From the NCBI RefSeq assembly GCF_025398195.1, contig NZ_JAODNV010000010.1, positions 147,585-211,584 on the forward strand: a DNA stretch of 64,000 nucleotides. The letters run 5' to 3'. This DNA comes from Chelativorans petroleitrophicus (GTDB lineage Bacteria; Pseudomonadota; Alphaproteobacteria; Rhizobiales; Rhizobiaceae). Made by a program: the position numbers and the translations under genes. The notes beneath the pieces were generated by a model. It had not been told where the DNA came from. It saw only the letters and a list, made by a program, of their open reading frames with translations, and searched no databases. Each line of letters starts with the position of its first letter. Positions within the stretch are counted from its first letter, which is position 1. Of this stretch, positions 46,760-55,148 are shown piece after piece.

Positions 46760-47395
46760 ATGGAATCTGCCCTTTTGCTGATCAGCGTTTTCGCCGTCTT
46801 TATTCCGGCGCTCATCCTGCCGGGGCCTGATTTCGTGGCCGTTGTGCGCTCGTCCATGAGCCGGGGAACGGCCGCAGGTATTCGCACCACCGCCGGTGTG
46901 TCGCTCGGCCTTGGGTTTTACGCCACGCTCAGCATGCTCGGCCTCTCGGCCGTCCTCACGCAGTATCAATGGCTCGCCTGGGCGGTCCGTATCGCCGGCG
47001 GCCTTTATCTCATCTATCTCGGCATTCGCCTGATCGTGACCAAAGCCGAGCAGCTTGAGATTGGGCAGACGGAGGGCAGGGCCGGGACAAACCCGTTCCT
47101 GTTCGGCCTCGGCGTGACGCTCACGAACCCGAAGGCCATCGTGCTGTTTGCCAGCGTCTTTGCCACGGCTATGACGGCGGACACGCCGGGATGGCTGATG
47201 GCGCTGATGGTCGGGCTCGTGATGGCGAGCGCCTTCGCCTGGTACAGCTTTGTAAGCCTGTGCATGTCCTTTGCCCCGGTTATCCGGGCTTTCGGCGGCG
47301 CCCGTCACTGGATCGAACGGGTTGCCGGCGCCTGCTTCGTCGCGATCGGCGGCCGCATTCTCGCCGACAGCCGCAGTCCGCTCGCCGCGATGTAG
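46760..47395 (+). CDS. LysE/RhtB family exporter
   Basis: The 211-aa membrane protein has five or six helices. The family opening FAVFIPALILPGPDFVAVVR and LGIRLIVTKAEQ are visible, along with FLFGLGVTLTNPKAIVLFAS. LysE-type proteins export amino acids or related zwitterions. It sits 90 bp after MttB copy 1, so export of a demethylation product is possible but unproven. CAGGAG precedes the ATG. Confidence 0.88.
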   Translation: MESALLLISVFAVFIPALILPGPDFVAVVRSSMSRGTAAGIRTTAGVSLGLGFYATLSMLGLSAVLTQYQWLAWAVRIAGGLYLIYLGIRLIVTKAEQLEIGQTEGRAGTNPFLFGLGVTLTNPKAIVLFASVFATAMTADTPGWLMALMVGLVMASAFAWYSFVSLCMSFAPVIRAFGGARHWIERVAGACFVAIGGRILADSRSPLAAM

Positions 47396-47730
47396 AGACG
47401 GGTGCCTTCCGGCTGAACCGGACCGCGTTGTGTTCGGAGACAGAGCCTTGCTTCGGGGATCAGGTTGAATGGCGTCTCGAAAGCGCGGCGGAAACGCCTG
47501 AAGCACGCCTTGCGGAAAATGTTCGCGAGCCGCGCCTCTGCAGACGGGTTAATCAATGCGGCCTCATAGATTAGGTCGTCTGGTGTTCGGCTGTTGCGAT
47601 AAGCGACAGCGGTGTCGATGTTGTCGTATGGAAGGTCGCGTTCAACCTCGATGGCTTGTGGGAAATCTCTCTCTTTTCGAACAACCTCAGCCTCTGTTCG
47701 CGGTCCCAGAGTGGGTGTTTCTTTCCCTCT
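47396..47730 (-). pseudogene. possible decayed gene remnant, otherwise gene-free gap
   Basis: One minus-strand frame is open from 47730 but has no good start. It reads like a protein fragment: RKERDFPQAIEVERDLPYDN, AYRNSRTPDDLIYEAALINP and ARLANIFRKACFRRFRRAFE. Third-position GC is lower than in neighbours. No family is recognised; it may be the tail of a transferred gene or a chance frame. Confidence 0.25.
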
Positions 47731-47767
47731 TCAGCAATGATCCGGCCAAAATTGCCTGGGGGCCAAT

Positions 47768-48781
47768 TCACCCCCGCGCGCGCCGGCGCTCCCGGCGGCC
47801 GGCGGTTGCCGCACCGCTCTGGCTTGCGGGCTTGTTGCGCATCGGGCCCACGCGCGTCTCGATTTCCTCGACGGTGGGGCGGTGTGCTTTCGCGTGCCCG
47901 TCAATGGCTGCGCGCATGGCCGCCAGGTGCGCGAAGGACGTGCCGCAGCAGCCGCCGATGATCCGCGCGCCGCTGTCGACCGCCAGCCGTGCATAGTCGG
48001 CCATGATCTCGGGTGTGCCGGAGTAGTGCACCTCCGTGCCGCGGAATTCCGGAACGCCGCAATTGCCCTTGACGATCACGGTGGCCTCGGGCCGGGCGTC
48101 CGTCATGTCGAGGAGGGCGGCCAGAATGTCCGGCGCACCGACGCCGCAATTCGCGCCCACCGCGACCGGCTTTTCCGCAAGCCCCTCGGCCACGGCGTGG
48201 ATGTCCTTCGGCGCAAGTCCCATCATGGTGCGGCCGGCGGTGTCGAAGGAGCCCGTGTAGGTGTAGGGCAGGCCCACGCGGATGGCGGCCTCTGCCGCAG
48301 CGCGGATTTCGTCCGGGGCCGACATGGTCTCAATCCAGGCGACCTCCGCGCCGCCCGCCTTCAGCCCTTCGATCTGCTCGGCGAAGGCGTCCACCGCGTC
48401 CTCATAGGAGAGCGCCCCCAGAGGCTGCAGAAGCTCGCCGGTCGGGCCGACGGAGCCTGCCACGATCACGCGGCGGCCGGCGCGGTCGGCCACGCGGCGG
48501 GCGATCTCGGCCGCCTTGCGGTTCAGCTCGTACACGCGGTCCTGTGCATTGTGCAGCTTCAGGCGATGGCGCGTGCCGCCGAATGAGTTGGTGAGGATGA
48601 TGTCGGCGCCCGCATCGATGAATCCCCGGTGCAGGGCCTCGATCTTTTCCGGTGCGGTCTCGTTCCAGAGCTCCGGCGCCTCGCCGGATTGGAGCCCCAT
48701 GGCGAACAGATTGGTTCCCGTGGCGCCGTCGGCCAGAAGCACGCCCTTTTCGGCAAGCAGCGCATCGATGGGGTTCTGCAT
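47768..48781 (-). CDS. betaine/homocysteine S-methyltransferase family protein
   Basis: The product is 337 aa with a homocysteine-binding TIM barrel: VLLADGATGTNLFAMGLQSG at the start, ILTNSFGGTRHRLKLHNAQD, and zinc ligands in VGANCGVGAPD and IIGGCCGTSFAHL. It methylates homocysteine to methionine, probably from glycine betaine or from a corrinoid/THF donor. The C-terminal tail is Arg-rich (TAGRRERRRARG). A palindrome at 48816-48835 lies just upstream and is shared with the pterin methyltransferase gene. Confidence 0.88.
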   Translation of the reverse strand: MQNPIDALLAEKGVLLADGATGTNLFAMGLQSGEAPELWNETAPEKIEALHRGFIDAGADIILTNSFGGTRHRLKLHNAQDRVYELNRKAAEIARRVADRAGRRVIVAGSVGPTGELLQPLGALSYEDAVDAFAEQIEGLKAGGAEVAWIETMSAPDEIRAAAEAAIRVGLPYTYTGSFDTAGRTMMGLAPKDIHAVAEGLAEKPVAVGANCGVGAPDILAALLDMTDARPEATVIVKGNCGVPEFRGTEVHYSGTPEIMADYARLAVDSGARIIGGCCGTSFAHLAAMRAAIDGHAKAHRPTVEEIETRVGPMRNKPASQSGAATAGRRERRRARG

Positions 48782-48815
48782 GGGCGCAAGCCTTCAATGG
48801 ATAGAATGGATAAGG

Positions 48816-48835
48816 ATATAAAGAAGTCTTTATAT
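48816..48835 (-). promoter_or_regulatory. palindromic operator upstream of the homocysteine methyltransferase
   Basis: ATATAAAG-N4-CTTTATAT, a perfect 8-bp inverted repeat with the same four-base spacer as the site at 38053-38074, 35 bp before the start codon. The two sites differ mainly in the spacer (aagt against attt). Confidence 0.65.
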
Positions 48836-48839
48836 GAGG

Positions 48840-49016
48840 TCAATGGAACTTTGTGGACTTGGCCCCTTCGCAACCTTTCTGAATGATGGAGCGCAGTCTA
48901 TGAGCAGTCCCGTCATCCTCGCCGCTGAGTTCGTCAAAGAAGGCCTTATCAGCCTTTAGGCCGGTATCCAGGCGGGCGAGCGCATTCACCTTTTGGTTGC
49001 GTATTTGCAGCCGCAT
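48840..49016 (-). CDS. possible 58-aa charged hypothetical protein
   Basis: The ATG follows GGGAG, 46 bp after the stop of the XRE regulator on the same strand. The product (MRLQIRNQKVNALARLDTGL, then ADKAFFDELSGEDDGTAHRL) is helical and soluble, perhaps DNA-binding by its size and charge. It ends four bases before the operator of the homocysteine methyltransferase. No family is recognised. Confidence 0.35.
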   Translation of the reverse strand: MRLQIRNQKVNALARLDTGLKADKAFFDELSGEDDGTAHRLRSIIQKGCEGAKSTKFH

Positions 49017-49062
49017 CCCGGTCTCCCGAAATTCACCTGCATCATATCGCAACCGCCCCGCC

Positions 49063-49911
49063 TCACTCCAACGGCAGCCTTCTTACGAAATCCGCCGTCT
49101 CGTGCGCGTTCACCACGGCGGCGCGGATGAGCCCGTCAAAGTGGCGCGTCAGCGTCACGATGGTCTGCCGCGCGTTCAGCACCAGATACATGCCGCCCAT
49201 GTAGATGGCGGCGCGGTGAGGGCCGAAGATCGTGTAGGGTGCGGAGAAGCGCCGGCGCCAGTCGAAGAGATAGAGGCGGAAGGAAGGGTAGAGGTCGTCG
49301 ATCAGCGCTGCCATGTGCTCGAGCTGCGCGGCGCGGATGTCGCGTGGCAGGCCCTCCCAGCGGCCGAGCCCGCGTGCGAAGAGCTCCAGCGTTTGGCGCG
49401 GCATGCAGACCTCCATGTCCGTTTCGGGCCTGCGGTTGTAGTCCACCCGGTAGTGCGCCTCGTCGCGCTGAGCCTGACGGTTGGTGCTGGTCGCGTCGGC
49501 CTCGAAATCGATCACGGCGTCGCTGCGCAGCAGGTCCGGAATGCCCGAGGGTACGTAGCGGATTTTGGTGCCGATCGCCTCTGCGTGCCATTTGGCAAGC
49601 AGCGTGTCGCCGAACCCGCCCTCCGCCTCGGCGATCTCCATGTTCTCGCGCAGCTCGCCCGTCACACCCTCGTCCTCGCTCAGGCCCAGGAGCCAGTCGA
49701 GTGAGACCTGGTGGCGGGCGGCGATGTTCATCAGTGTTTCGGCCCTCGGCAGGCGCGTGGAGCCGCCCGCAAGAAGCTGCGAGAGCGCCGACCGGTCGAT
49801 GCCGACGGCCGCTGCGAAGGCGGACTGATTGAGGCCGGAGCGCTGCAGAAGCCCCTTCAGCCGTTCGCGGAAGAGGCCGGAGAGGTCGCGCTTGTCGATG
49901 GCTCCGGTCAT
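49063..49911 (-). CDS. XRE-family HTH transcriptional regulator
   Basis: The product is 282 aa. The Cro/CI-type HTH (FRERLKGLLQRSGLNQSAFA, then VGIDRSALSQLLAGG) covers residues 10-70. The rest is a ligand-binding-like region with DWRRRFSAPYTIFGPHRAAI and IYMGGMYLVLNARQTI. It is divergent from the desaturase gene with an AT-rich 148-bp gap, so it may control that gene or the methyl cluster. Confidence 0.85.
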   Translation of the reverse strand: MTGAIDKRDLSGLFRERLKGLLQRSGLNQSAFAAAVGIDRSALSQLLAGGSTRLPRAETLMNIAARHQVSLDWLLGLSEDEGVTGELRENMEIAEAEGGFGDTLLAKWHAEAIGTKIRYVPSGIPDLLRSDAVIDFEADATSTNRQAQRDEAHYRVDYNRRPETDMEVCMPRQTLELFARGLGRWEGLPRDIRAAQLEHMAALIDDLYPSFRLYLFDWRRRFSAPYTIFGPHRAAIYMGGMYLVLNARQTIVTLTRHFDGLIRAAVVNAHETADFVRRLPLE

Positions 49912-50059
49912 GAAGTTCCTCCACACCCCAGGTTGAGGTGAAAGTCCTGCAAAAGTTTATAAAAGTCAACAAGCGTAGAAGATGGTGCGCATTCGCAACG
50001 CTTTGTGCGCATTCTCCCGTTGAATCGAAGCCGGGCTCCTGACAATCCTGTGTCAGGAG

Positions 50060-51115
50060 TTGCGCCGGGAAATTTGGGGTATGGCGCCTTCGATCAGGGA
50101 TGACATGACGCTAAGGGACAACAGCCGGCGCGGCCGCCCGGCTATTGAGTGGCCGACACTCGCTCTGATTTTCGCCTGCTACGGAGGATGGCTCGCGACA
50201 GGCATTTTCCTGTGGCCCGAATGGCCCGTGCCTGCGCTAGCCTTGCTGTCCATCTTCATCGCGCTGCAATCCTCGCTTATGCACGAGTGCCTGCACGGCC
50301 ACCCCACGCGCAACGCACTCATCAACGAGGCGCTGGTGGGGCTGCCGATCGGACTCGTCTATCCCTACCGCCGCTTCAAGGCGCTGCATCTGCGCCATCA
50401 TGCCGACGAGCGGCTGACGGATCCGTTCGAGGACCCGGAGAGCTACTACAAGGCGCTGTGGCAGTATGAGGAGCTGCCCGGGGCGATCAAGCTCCTGCTC
50501 AGGATCAACAACACCATGGTGGGCCGCTTCGTGCTCGGGCCTCTCATCATGAACGTGGCCTTCTTCGCCTCGGAGGCGAAGCTGATCGCGGCGGGCGACC
50601 GGGCGGTTCGCAAGGCCTGGTTGCTGCATTTGATCGGGCTCGCGGTGGTCCTGCCGGTCATCGCCTACGGCTTCGGTATGCCGCTGTGGCTCTACGTGCT
50701 GGTGCCGGCCTGGCTCGGCCAGTCGCTGATTTCCGTGCGCACCTTCGCGGAGCATCAGTGGTCGGAGCGGCCGGACGGGCGCACCATCATCGTGGAGCGG
50801 TCGCCGCTTGCCTTCCTGTTCCTCAACAACAATCTGCATTTCGTCCATCACAAGCTGCCCACCGTACCCTGGTACAAGCTGCCGGCGCTCTATCGCGAAC
50901 GGCGCGAGGAATGGCTGCGCATGAATGGCGGCTACGCCTACCCGAACTATTTCTCGCTGCTGAAGGCCTTTGCCTTCCGCGCCAAGGAGCCGGTGCCGCA
51001 TCCGGTCCTTCACCGCGAGCCGCACCCGGGGCGCGCCTTCCGTCCGCGCGCCCGCGGCCGCTCGTTGACGGGGAACGGTACCGTGCCGGTTCCGGCCGAG
51101 CCGCCGAAGGAATAG
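50060..51115 (+). CDS. membrane fatty-acid-desaturase-like protein
   Basis: The product is 351 aa; the first ATG is not supported strongly and a start at 50105 (MTLRDNSRRGR) is possible. Three histidine boxes for a di-iron centre are present: HECLHGH, HLRHH and HFVHHK, spaced around four membrane helices. Substrate may be a lipid acyl chain or another hydrophobic compound. It is followed after one base by a PhnD-like gene region, suggesting a two-gene unit. Confidence 0.85.
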   Translation: MRREIWGMAPSIRDDMTLRDNSRRGRPAIEWPTLALIFACYGGWLATGIFLWPEWPVPALALLSIFIALQSSLMHECLHGHPTRNALINEALVGLPIGLVYPYRRFKALHLRHHADERLTDPFEDPESYYKALWQYEELPGAIKLLLRINNTMVGRFVLGPLIMNVAFFASEAKLIAAGDRAVRKAWLLHLIGLAVVLPVIAYGFGMPLWLYVLVPAWLGQSLISVRTFAEHQWSERPDGRTIIVERSPLAFLFLNNNLHFVHHKLPTVPWYKLPALYRERREEWLRMNGGYAYPNYFSLLKAFAFRAKEPVPHPVLHREPHPGRAFRPRARGRSLTGNGTVPVPAEPPKE

Positions 51116-51152
51116 CTTGCCTTCCGGGTCCAAAAGGCCCGACAAGGCCGAT

Positions 51153-51959
51153 ATGAGCTTACGTATCGCCGCCCTTCCCATGTATGACTGGCCCGAAACG
51201 CGGGCCGATACCGATGCCGAATGGGCGCGCATCGCTGACGCCCTGCGGCGCGAAGGGATCGACGCGCCTGCAAGGCTCGCCCGGCGCAATGCCGACCTGC
51301 CGCCCGTGCCCGGCGGCATAACGGATGCCGAAGGCCGGGTGATTGCACCGGACCCCGCCACCCTGCCGCCTGACGGTTTCGATCTTCCGGTTCTGTGGCG
51401 GCACCCCGCACTGCTCTTCGCGCAGACCTGCTGGGGGCCGTTGGAGGCAGGGCTGGAGCCTTACGTGCAGGTGGTCGGCCAGCCGGACTACTCGGCCTAT
51501 GAAGGCGGGGAGGGAGCGTTCTATTCCAGCGCCATAGTGATGCGGAGTGGTTCTTCCTCCGGTGCGGACGTCGAGGCGCCCGCCGACGGCGCGGCGATCA
51601 TTGTGCCCGCCCTGTTGCGCGGCAAGCGGCTGGCCTACAGTGAGAAGACATCCATGTCTGGCTTTCTCGCGCTAAAGCGCGATCTGGAAGCTGCGGGCGC
51701 GAACTTGTCCGCCTTTTCCGGCATGACCGAGACCGGCTCCCACCGCGCTTCCGTCTTGGCAGTGGCTGAGGACAGGGCGGATGTGTGCGCCGTCGATTGC
51801 CGAAGCTGGGCGCTCATGCGGCGGTACGAACCGGCCGCAGAGGCGCTATCCGTCGTCGGCTGGACGGCACGCCGTCTGGGCCTGCCGTTCATCACCAGCC
51901 GACGGACTTCGCCCGAGCTTCTTGCAATCCTAAGAAGCGTGACCGGCGTCTTGCCCTGA
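51153..51959 (+). CDS. PhnD-like periplasmic-binding-fold protein without signal peptide
   Basis: The product is 268 aa. RIAALPMYDWPETRADTDAE at the start and LLFAQTCWGPLEAGLEPYVQ, then GRRLAYS-like KRLAYSEKTSMSGFLALKRD and DVCAVDCRSWALMRRYEP are the PhnD/phosphate-phosphonate binding pattern. No export signal is seen, so it may act in the cytosol. No ABC permease is adjacent. It lies 37 bp after the desaturase gene and is convergent with the large flavoprotein. Confidence 0.75.
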   Translation: MSLRIAALPMYDWPETRADTDAEWARIADALRREGIDAPARLARRNADLPPVPGGITDAEGRVIAPDPATLPPDGFDLPVLWRHPALLFAQTCWGPLEAGLEPYVQVVGQPDYSAYEGGEGAFYSSAIVMRSGSSSGADVEAPADGAAIIVPALLRGKRLAYSEKTSMSGFLALKRDLEAAGANLSAFSGMTETGSHRASVLAVAEDRADVCAVDCRSWALMRRYEPAAEALSVVGWTARRLGLPFITSRRTSPELLAILRSVTGVLP

Positions 51960-54512
51960 TCACGAGCGCATGCGCTCGCCCTCAGGATCGAAGGGCGGCA
52001 GAACGGTGATGCGCGCAGGGCGCCGCCGGCCCAGGATCTCGATCTCGAACAGGCCTTCGCTCTCGTCCTCCGCCAATGCTGCGGGCACATAGCCTTGGGC
52101 CATGGATTTCTCCACGAAATGCGCATAGCCGCCGGAGGTGATCCAGCCCACCACGCGCCAGTCCCCGTCAACGATGCCGCCGTCTTTCCTCTCGATCCGC
52201 TTTCCGTCGGCGTCGAAGCGCGGCGCGCCGAAGCCGTGCGGCTTCCCGACCGTGCCGAAATCCTTGTCTCCCACCTTCGCCCAGATCGGCTCGTCGCCCA
52301 TCACATCGGCATCGAGCGCATCGACGATGAAGGAGACGCGGCGCAGCTTCGGCCCGTCGGCCTTCTCCTTCGCAGCCGCCTCGCGGCCGATGAAGTCGTT
52401 TTTGTCGAGACGGACGAAGCGGTCCATCGAGCCTTCGAAGGGGCCGTAGATCGGGCGCAGCTCGCGGAACCAGGTGGGGAAGTTCTTCTCAAGCCGCATC
52501 GAAAGCAGCGCCCGCATGCCGAAATCGACAATGCCGAACTCCGCACCGGCGTCCTTGATGGCGTCATAGACGCGGCGCTCATAGGCAGGCGGCATCCAGA
52601 TCTCGTAGCCAAGATCGCCCGTATAGGTGAGGCGGTTTACCATGCAGGGCGCGCCCGCGACATCCATCTCGCGGAAGTCCATGAAGCGGAAGGCCTCCTT
52701 CGAGACGTCGGCGTCGGTCAGCTTTTCAAGCACGGCGCGGGATTTCGGCCCGGCGATGGAAAGGCCGACCAGCGTCTGGTCGAAGCGGTGTATGTGCACC
52801 GAGCCGTCATCCGGCAAATGCTTCTCGAACCAGCGCATGTGGTATTTCTGCGCCGCCGAGGAACCCCAGATCAGGAAACGCTCCTCGCCGGCACGCGCGA
52901 TGGTGAAATCGCCGATCAGCTTGCCGAATTCGTTGAGCATGGGCGAAAGGACAATGCGGCCCGCTTTCGGCATGCGGTTCGTCATGAGGCGGTTGAGAAA
53001 CGCTTCCGCGCCCGACCCCGTCACCTCGTATTTGGCGAAGTTGGCGATCTCGGTGACGCCGACGCCGTTGCGGACGGCGCGCACTTCATTGCCCACATGC
53101 TCGAAATCGTTCGAGCGATGGAAGGAGACGATGTCCTTCGGCTCCGTGCCCTTCGGGGCGAACCAGAGCGGCGTTTCGAGCCCCCACGAGTCGCCCATAA
53201 CTGCGTTGTTGTCGCGCACCATGATGTCATAGAGCGGCGTGGTCTGCGCGGGCCTCGCGGCCGGCAGTTCCTCATTGGGGAAGCGGATCGAGAAGCGGCG
53301 CGAATAGTTCTCGCGCACCTTGGCGTTGGTGTAGCGCCGGGTCGCCCATTCGCCGAAGCGGGCCACGTCCATGCCCCACACGTCGAAGCCCGGATCGCCG
53401 TTCACCATCCAGTTGGACAGCGCAAGGCCCACGCCGCCGCCCTGGGAGAAGCCGGCCATCACCGCGCAGGCGCACCAGAAATTGGTGAGCCCCTGGACGG
53501 GGCCGACCAGCGGGTTGCCGTCCGGCGCGAAGGTGAAGGGGCCGTTGATGATCTGCTTGATGCCGGCCCTTTCAAGCGCCGGGAAGTGGCGGAAGCCCAC
53601 CTCCAGCGAGGGAGCGATGCGGTCGATGTCGGGCTGAAGGAGCTCGTGGCCGAAATCCCACGGCGTATTGACGGGCGACCACGGCTTGCAGGCCTTTTCA
53701 TAGGTGCCGAGCAGGATGCCGTTCCGCTCCTGCCTTGTGTAGATCTCGCCCTTGAAGTCGATGACGTGGCAGAGCTCGCGGCCGGTCGCCTTGTTGTACT
53801 CGATGACCTCGGGCATGTCTTCGGTCAGCAGATACATGTGCTCCATGGCGAGCACTGGAAGCTCGAGCCCCACCATGCGGCCGATCTCGCGCGCCCACAA
53901 CCCGCCGGCATTGACCACGTGTTCCGCCTTCACCGTGCCCTGTTCGGTCACCACGTTCCACGTGCCGTCGGGGTCTTGGGTGAGCTCCACCACGCGGTTC
54001 CTGAGCACGATCTCCGCGCCCAGCATGCGCGCGGCCTTGGCATAGGCATGTGTGGTGCCGGAGGGGTCGAGATGGCCTTCCACCGGGTCCCACAGCGCGC
54101 CCACGAAGTTCGTCTCGTCCATGATCGGGAACATCGCCTTGGCTTCCGACGGCGTGACGAGTTCCGTCTCCATGCCGAGATAGCGCCCCTTGGCGTGCAC
54201 CTGCCGCAGGAAATCCATGCGCTCGGGCGTGTCGGCCATCTGGAAGCCGCCGACGAGATGCAGCCCGCAGGACTGCCCGGTCAGCTTTTCCAGTTCCTCG
54301 TAGAGGCTGATGGTGTAGGCCTGCAGCTTGGCGACGTTGGGATCGCCGTTGAGCGTGTGGAAGCCGCCCGCCGCATGCCAGGTCGAGCCCGATGTCAGCT
54401 CCGAGCGTTCGATGAGCAGGATGTCCGTCCACCCGGCTTTCGCCAGATGATATAGCACCGAGCAGCCGACCACGCCGCCGCCGATGACCACTACTTTTGC
54501 ATGGGATTTCAT
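51960..54512 (-). CDS. dimethylglycine/sarcosine dehydrogenase-like flavoprotein (DAO plus GcvT)
   Basis: The product is 850 aa. The N-terminal FAD domain has VVIGGGVVGCSVLYHLAKAG and LTSGSTWHAAGGFHTL, with the His usually used for covalent FAD in this family. FAO-M and GcvT-type THF-binding domains follow (from about residue 440), ending in a GcvT C-terminal barrel. Relatives oxidatively demethylate dimethylglycine or sarcosine and pass formaldehyde to THF. That is the step after betaine demethylation by the MttB or homocysteine enzymes nearby. The start overlaps the DUF559 gene by four bases. Confidence 0.88.
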   Translation of the reverse strand: MKSHAKVVVIGGGVVGCSVLYHLAKAGWTDILLIERSELTSGSTWHAAGGFHTLNGDPNVAKLQAYTISLYEELEKLTGQSCGLHLVGGFQMADTPERMDFLRQVHAKGRYLGMETELVTPSEAKAMFPIMDETNFVGALWDPVEGHLDPSGTTHAYAKAARMLGAEIVLRNRVVELTQDPDGTWNVVTEQGTVKAEHVVNAGGLWAREIGRMVGLELPVLAMEHMYLLTEDMPEVIEYNKATGRELCHVIDFKGEIYTRQERNGILLGTYEKACKPWSPVNTPWDFGHELLQPDIDRIAPSLEVGFRHFPALERAGIKQIINGPFTFAPDGNPLVGPVQGLTNFWCACAVMAGFSQGGGVGLALSNWMVNGDPGFDVWGMDVARFGEWATRRYTNAKVRENYSRRFSIRFPNEELPAARPAQTTPLYDIMVRDNNAVMGDSWGLETPLWFAPKGTEPKDIVSFHRSNDFEHVGNEVRAVRNGVGVTEIANFAKYEVTGSGAEAFLNRLMTNRMPKAGRIVLSPMLNEFGKLIGDFTIARAGEERFLIWGSSAAQKYHMRWFEKHLPDDGSVHIHRFDQTLVGLSIAGPKSRAVLEKLTDADVSKEAFRFMDFREMDVAGAPCMVNRLTYTGDLGYEIWMPPAYERRVYDAIKDAGAEFGIVDFGMRALLSMRLEKNFPTWFRELRPIYGPFEGSMDRFVRLDKNDFIGREAAAKEKADGPKLRRVSFIVDALDADVMGDEPIWAKVGDKDFGTVGKPHGFGAPRFDADGKRIERKDGGIVDGDWRVVGWITSGGYAHFVEKSMAQGYVPAALAEDESEGLFEIEILGRRRPARITVLPPFDPEGERMRS

Positions 54513-54997
54513 AAGGTTATGTCCCCGTGTGAAGGTTTTGATTCCGGTTGGATGAAGCGCATGTCAGGCGCTGCGATATCCTCCGTCATACGGCTGTAGA
54601 GTGCCGCGAGTATCGTTTCGCAGAGCTGAGTACGGTGCCTCAGCACGTCGGCGTTCCAGAAGCGCAGCACCGAATAGCCCTGCGCGCGCTTGAATTCGTC
54701 GCGCCTGCGGTCGTACGCACTGTCCGCATGCTGGCTGCCGTCTTTTTCGACGACGAGCTTCTTCTGGCGGCAGACGAAGTCGGCGAAATATGGTCCGATG
54801 GGATATTGGCGAGTGAATTTGCACTCACCCAGCCTGCTTCGCTTCAACTCGAGCCAGAGCAGGGCTTCAGCTTCGTTCCCGGCTTGGCGAAGCCGCCGGG
54901 CACGTTTCGTCGTTCCCGCCTTTCGCCGGCTTCGCGTTTGCCCTCCCTTTTCCCCCACTCCGGCCGTTCGGGCCACCTCCTGTGCCGTCGCCGGCAT
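54509..54997 (-). CDS. DUF559 (VSR-like endonuclease) protein
   Basis: The product is 162 aa. The DUF559 core is ARRLRQAGNEAEALLWLELK, then KFTRQYPIGPYFADFVCRQK and KLVVEKDGSQHADSAYDRRR with the PD-(D/E)xK-like catalytic set (Glu near NEAE, Asp in YFADF, Glu-x-Asp in VEKDG). GYSVLRFWNADV closes the domain. These small nucleases occur in many Rhizobiales genomes beside palindromic repeats. The start is uncertain because no strong ribosome site is seen. It is wedged between two methyl-cluster genes, and its stop overlaps the flavoprotein start. Confidence 0.75.
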   Translation of the reverse strand: MPATAQEVARTAGVGEKGGQTRSRRKAGTTKRARRLRQAGNEAEALLWLELKRSRLGECKFTRQYPIGPYFADFVCRQKKLVVEKDGSQHADSAYDRRRDEFKRAQGYSVLRFWNADVLRHRTQLCETILAALYSRMTEDIAAPDMRFIQPESKPSHGDITL

Positions 54998-55040
54998 TTC
55001 TTTTGCCCAGCGGGCAGATGCGAGGATTTTGTTGTCACTA

Positions 55041-55104
55041 CCGGCTGCGGCCGGTGGTTCCTCTCCCCCGTTCAACGGGGGAGAGGTGGTCCGCGCAGCG
55101 GACC
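55041..55104. repeat. REP-like hairpin cluster upstream of the DUF559 gene
   Basis: Three adjacent inverted repeats: CCGGC-N4-GGCCGG-type (55041-55054), a perfect 13-bp palindrome CCTCTCCCCCGTT with centre C (55060-55086), and GGTCCGC-GCA-GCGGACC (55088-55104). Their order and tight packing look like an extragenic palindromic element rather than a terminator. Only one copy was noticed in this window. Confidence 0.6.
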
Positions 55105-55148
55105 GGAGTGGGGGTCGAATGCGTGAGGATCGACCGTCTCGCATCGTC

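Noticed and set aside
52095..54455. A 786-codon open frame on the plus strand
   Set aside because: Antisense to the dimethylglycine-dehydrogenase-like gene; His/Arg/Val-rich composition typical of a GC-rich shadow frame.
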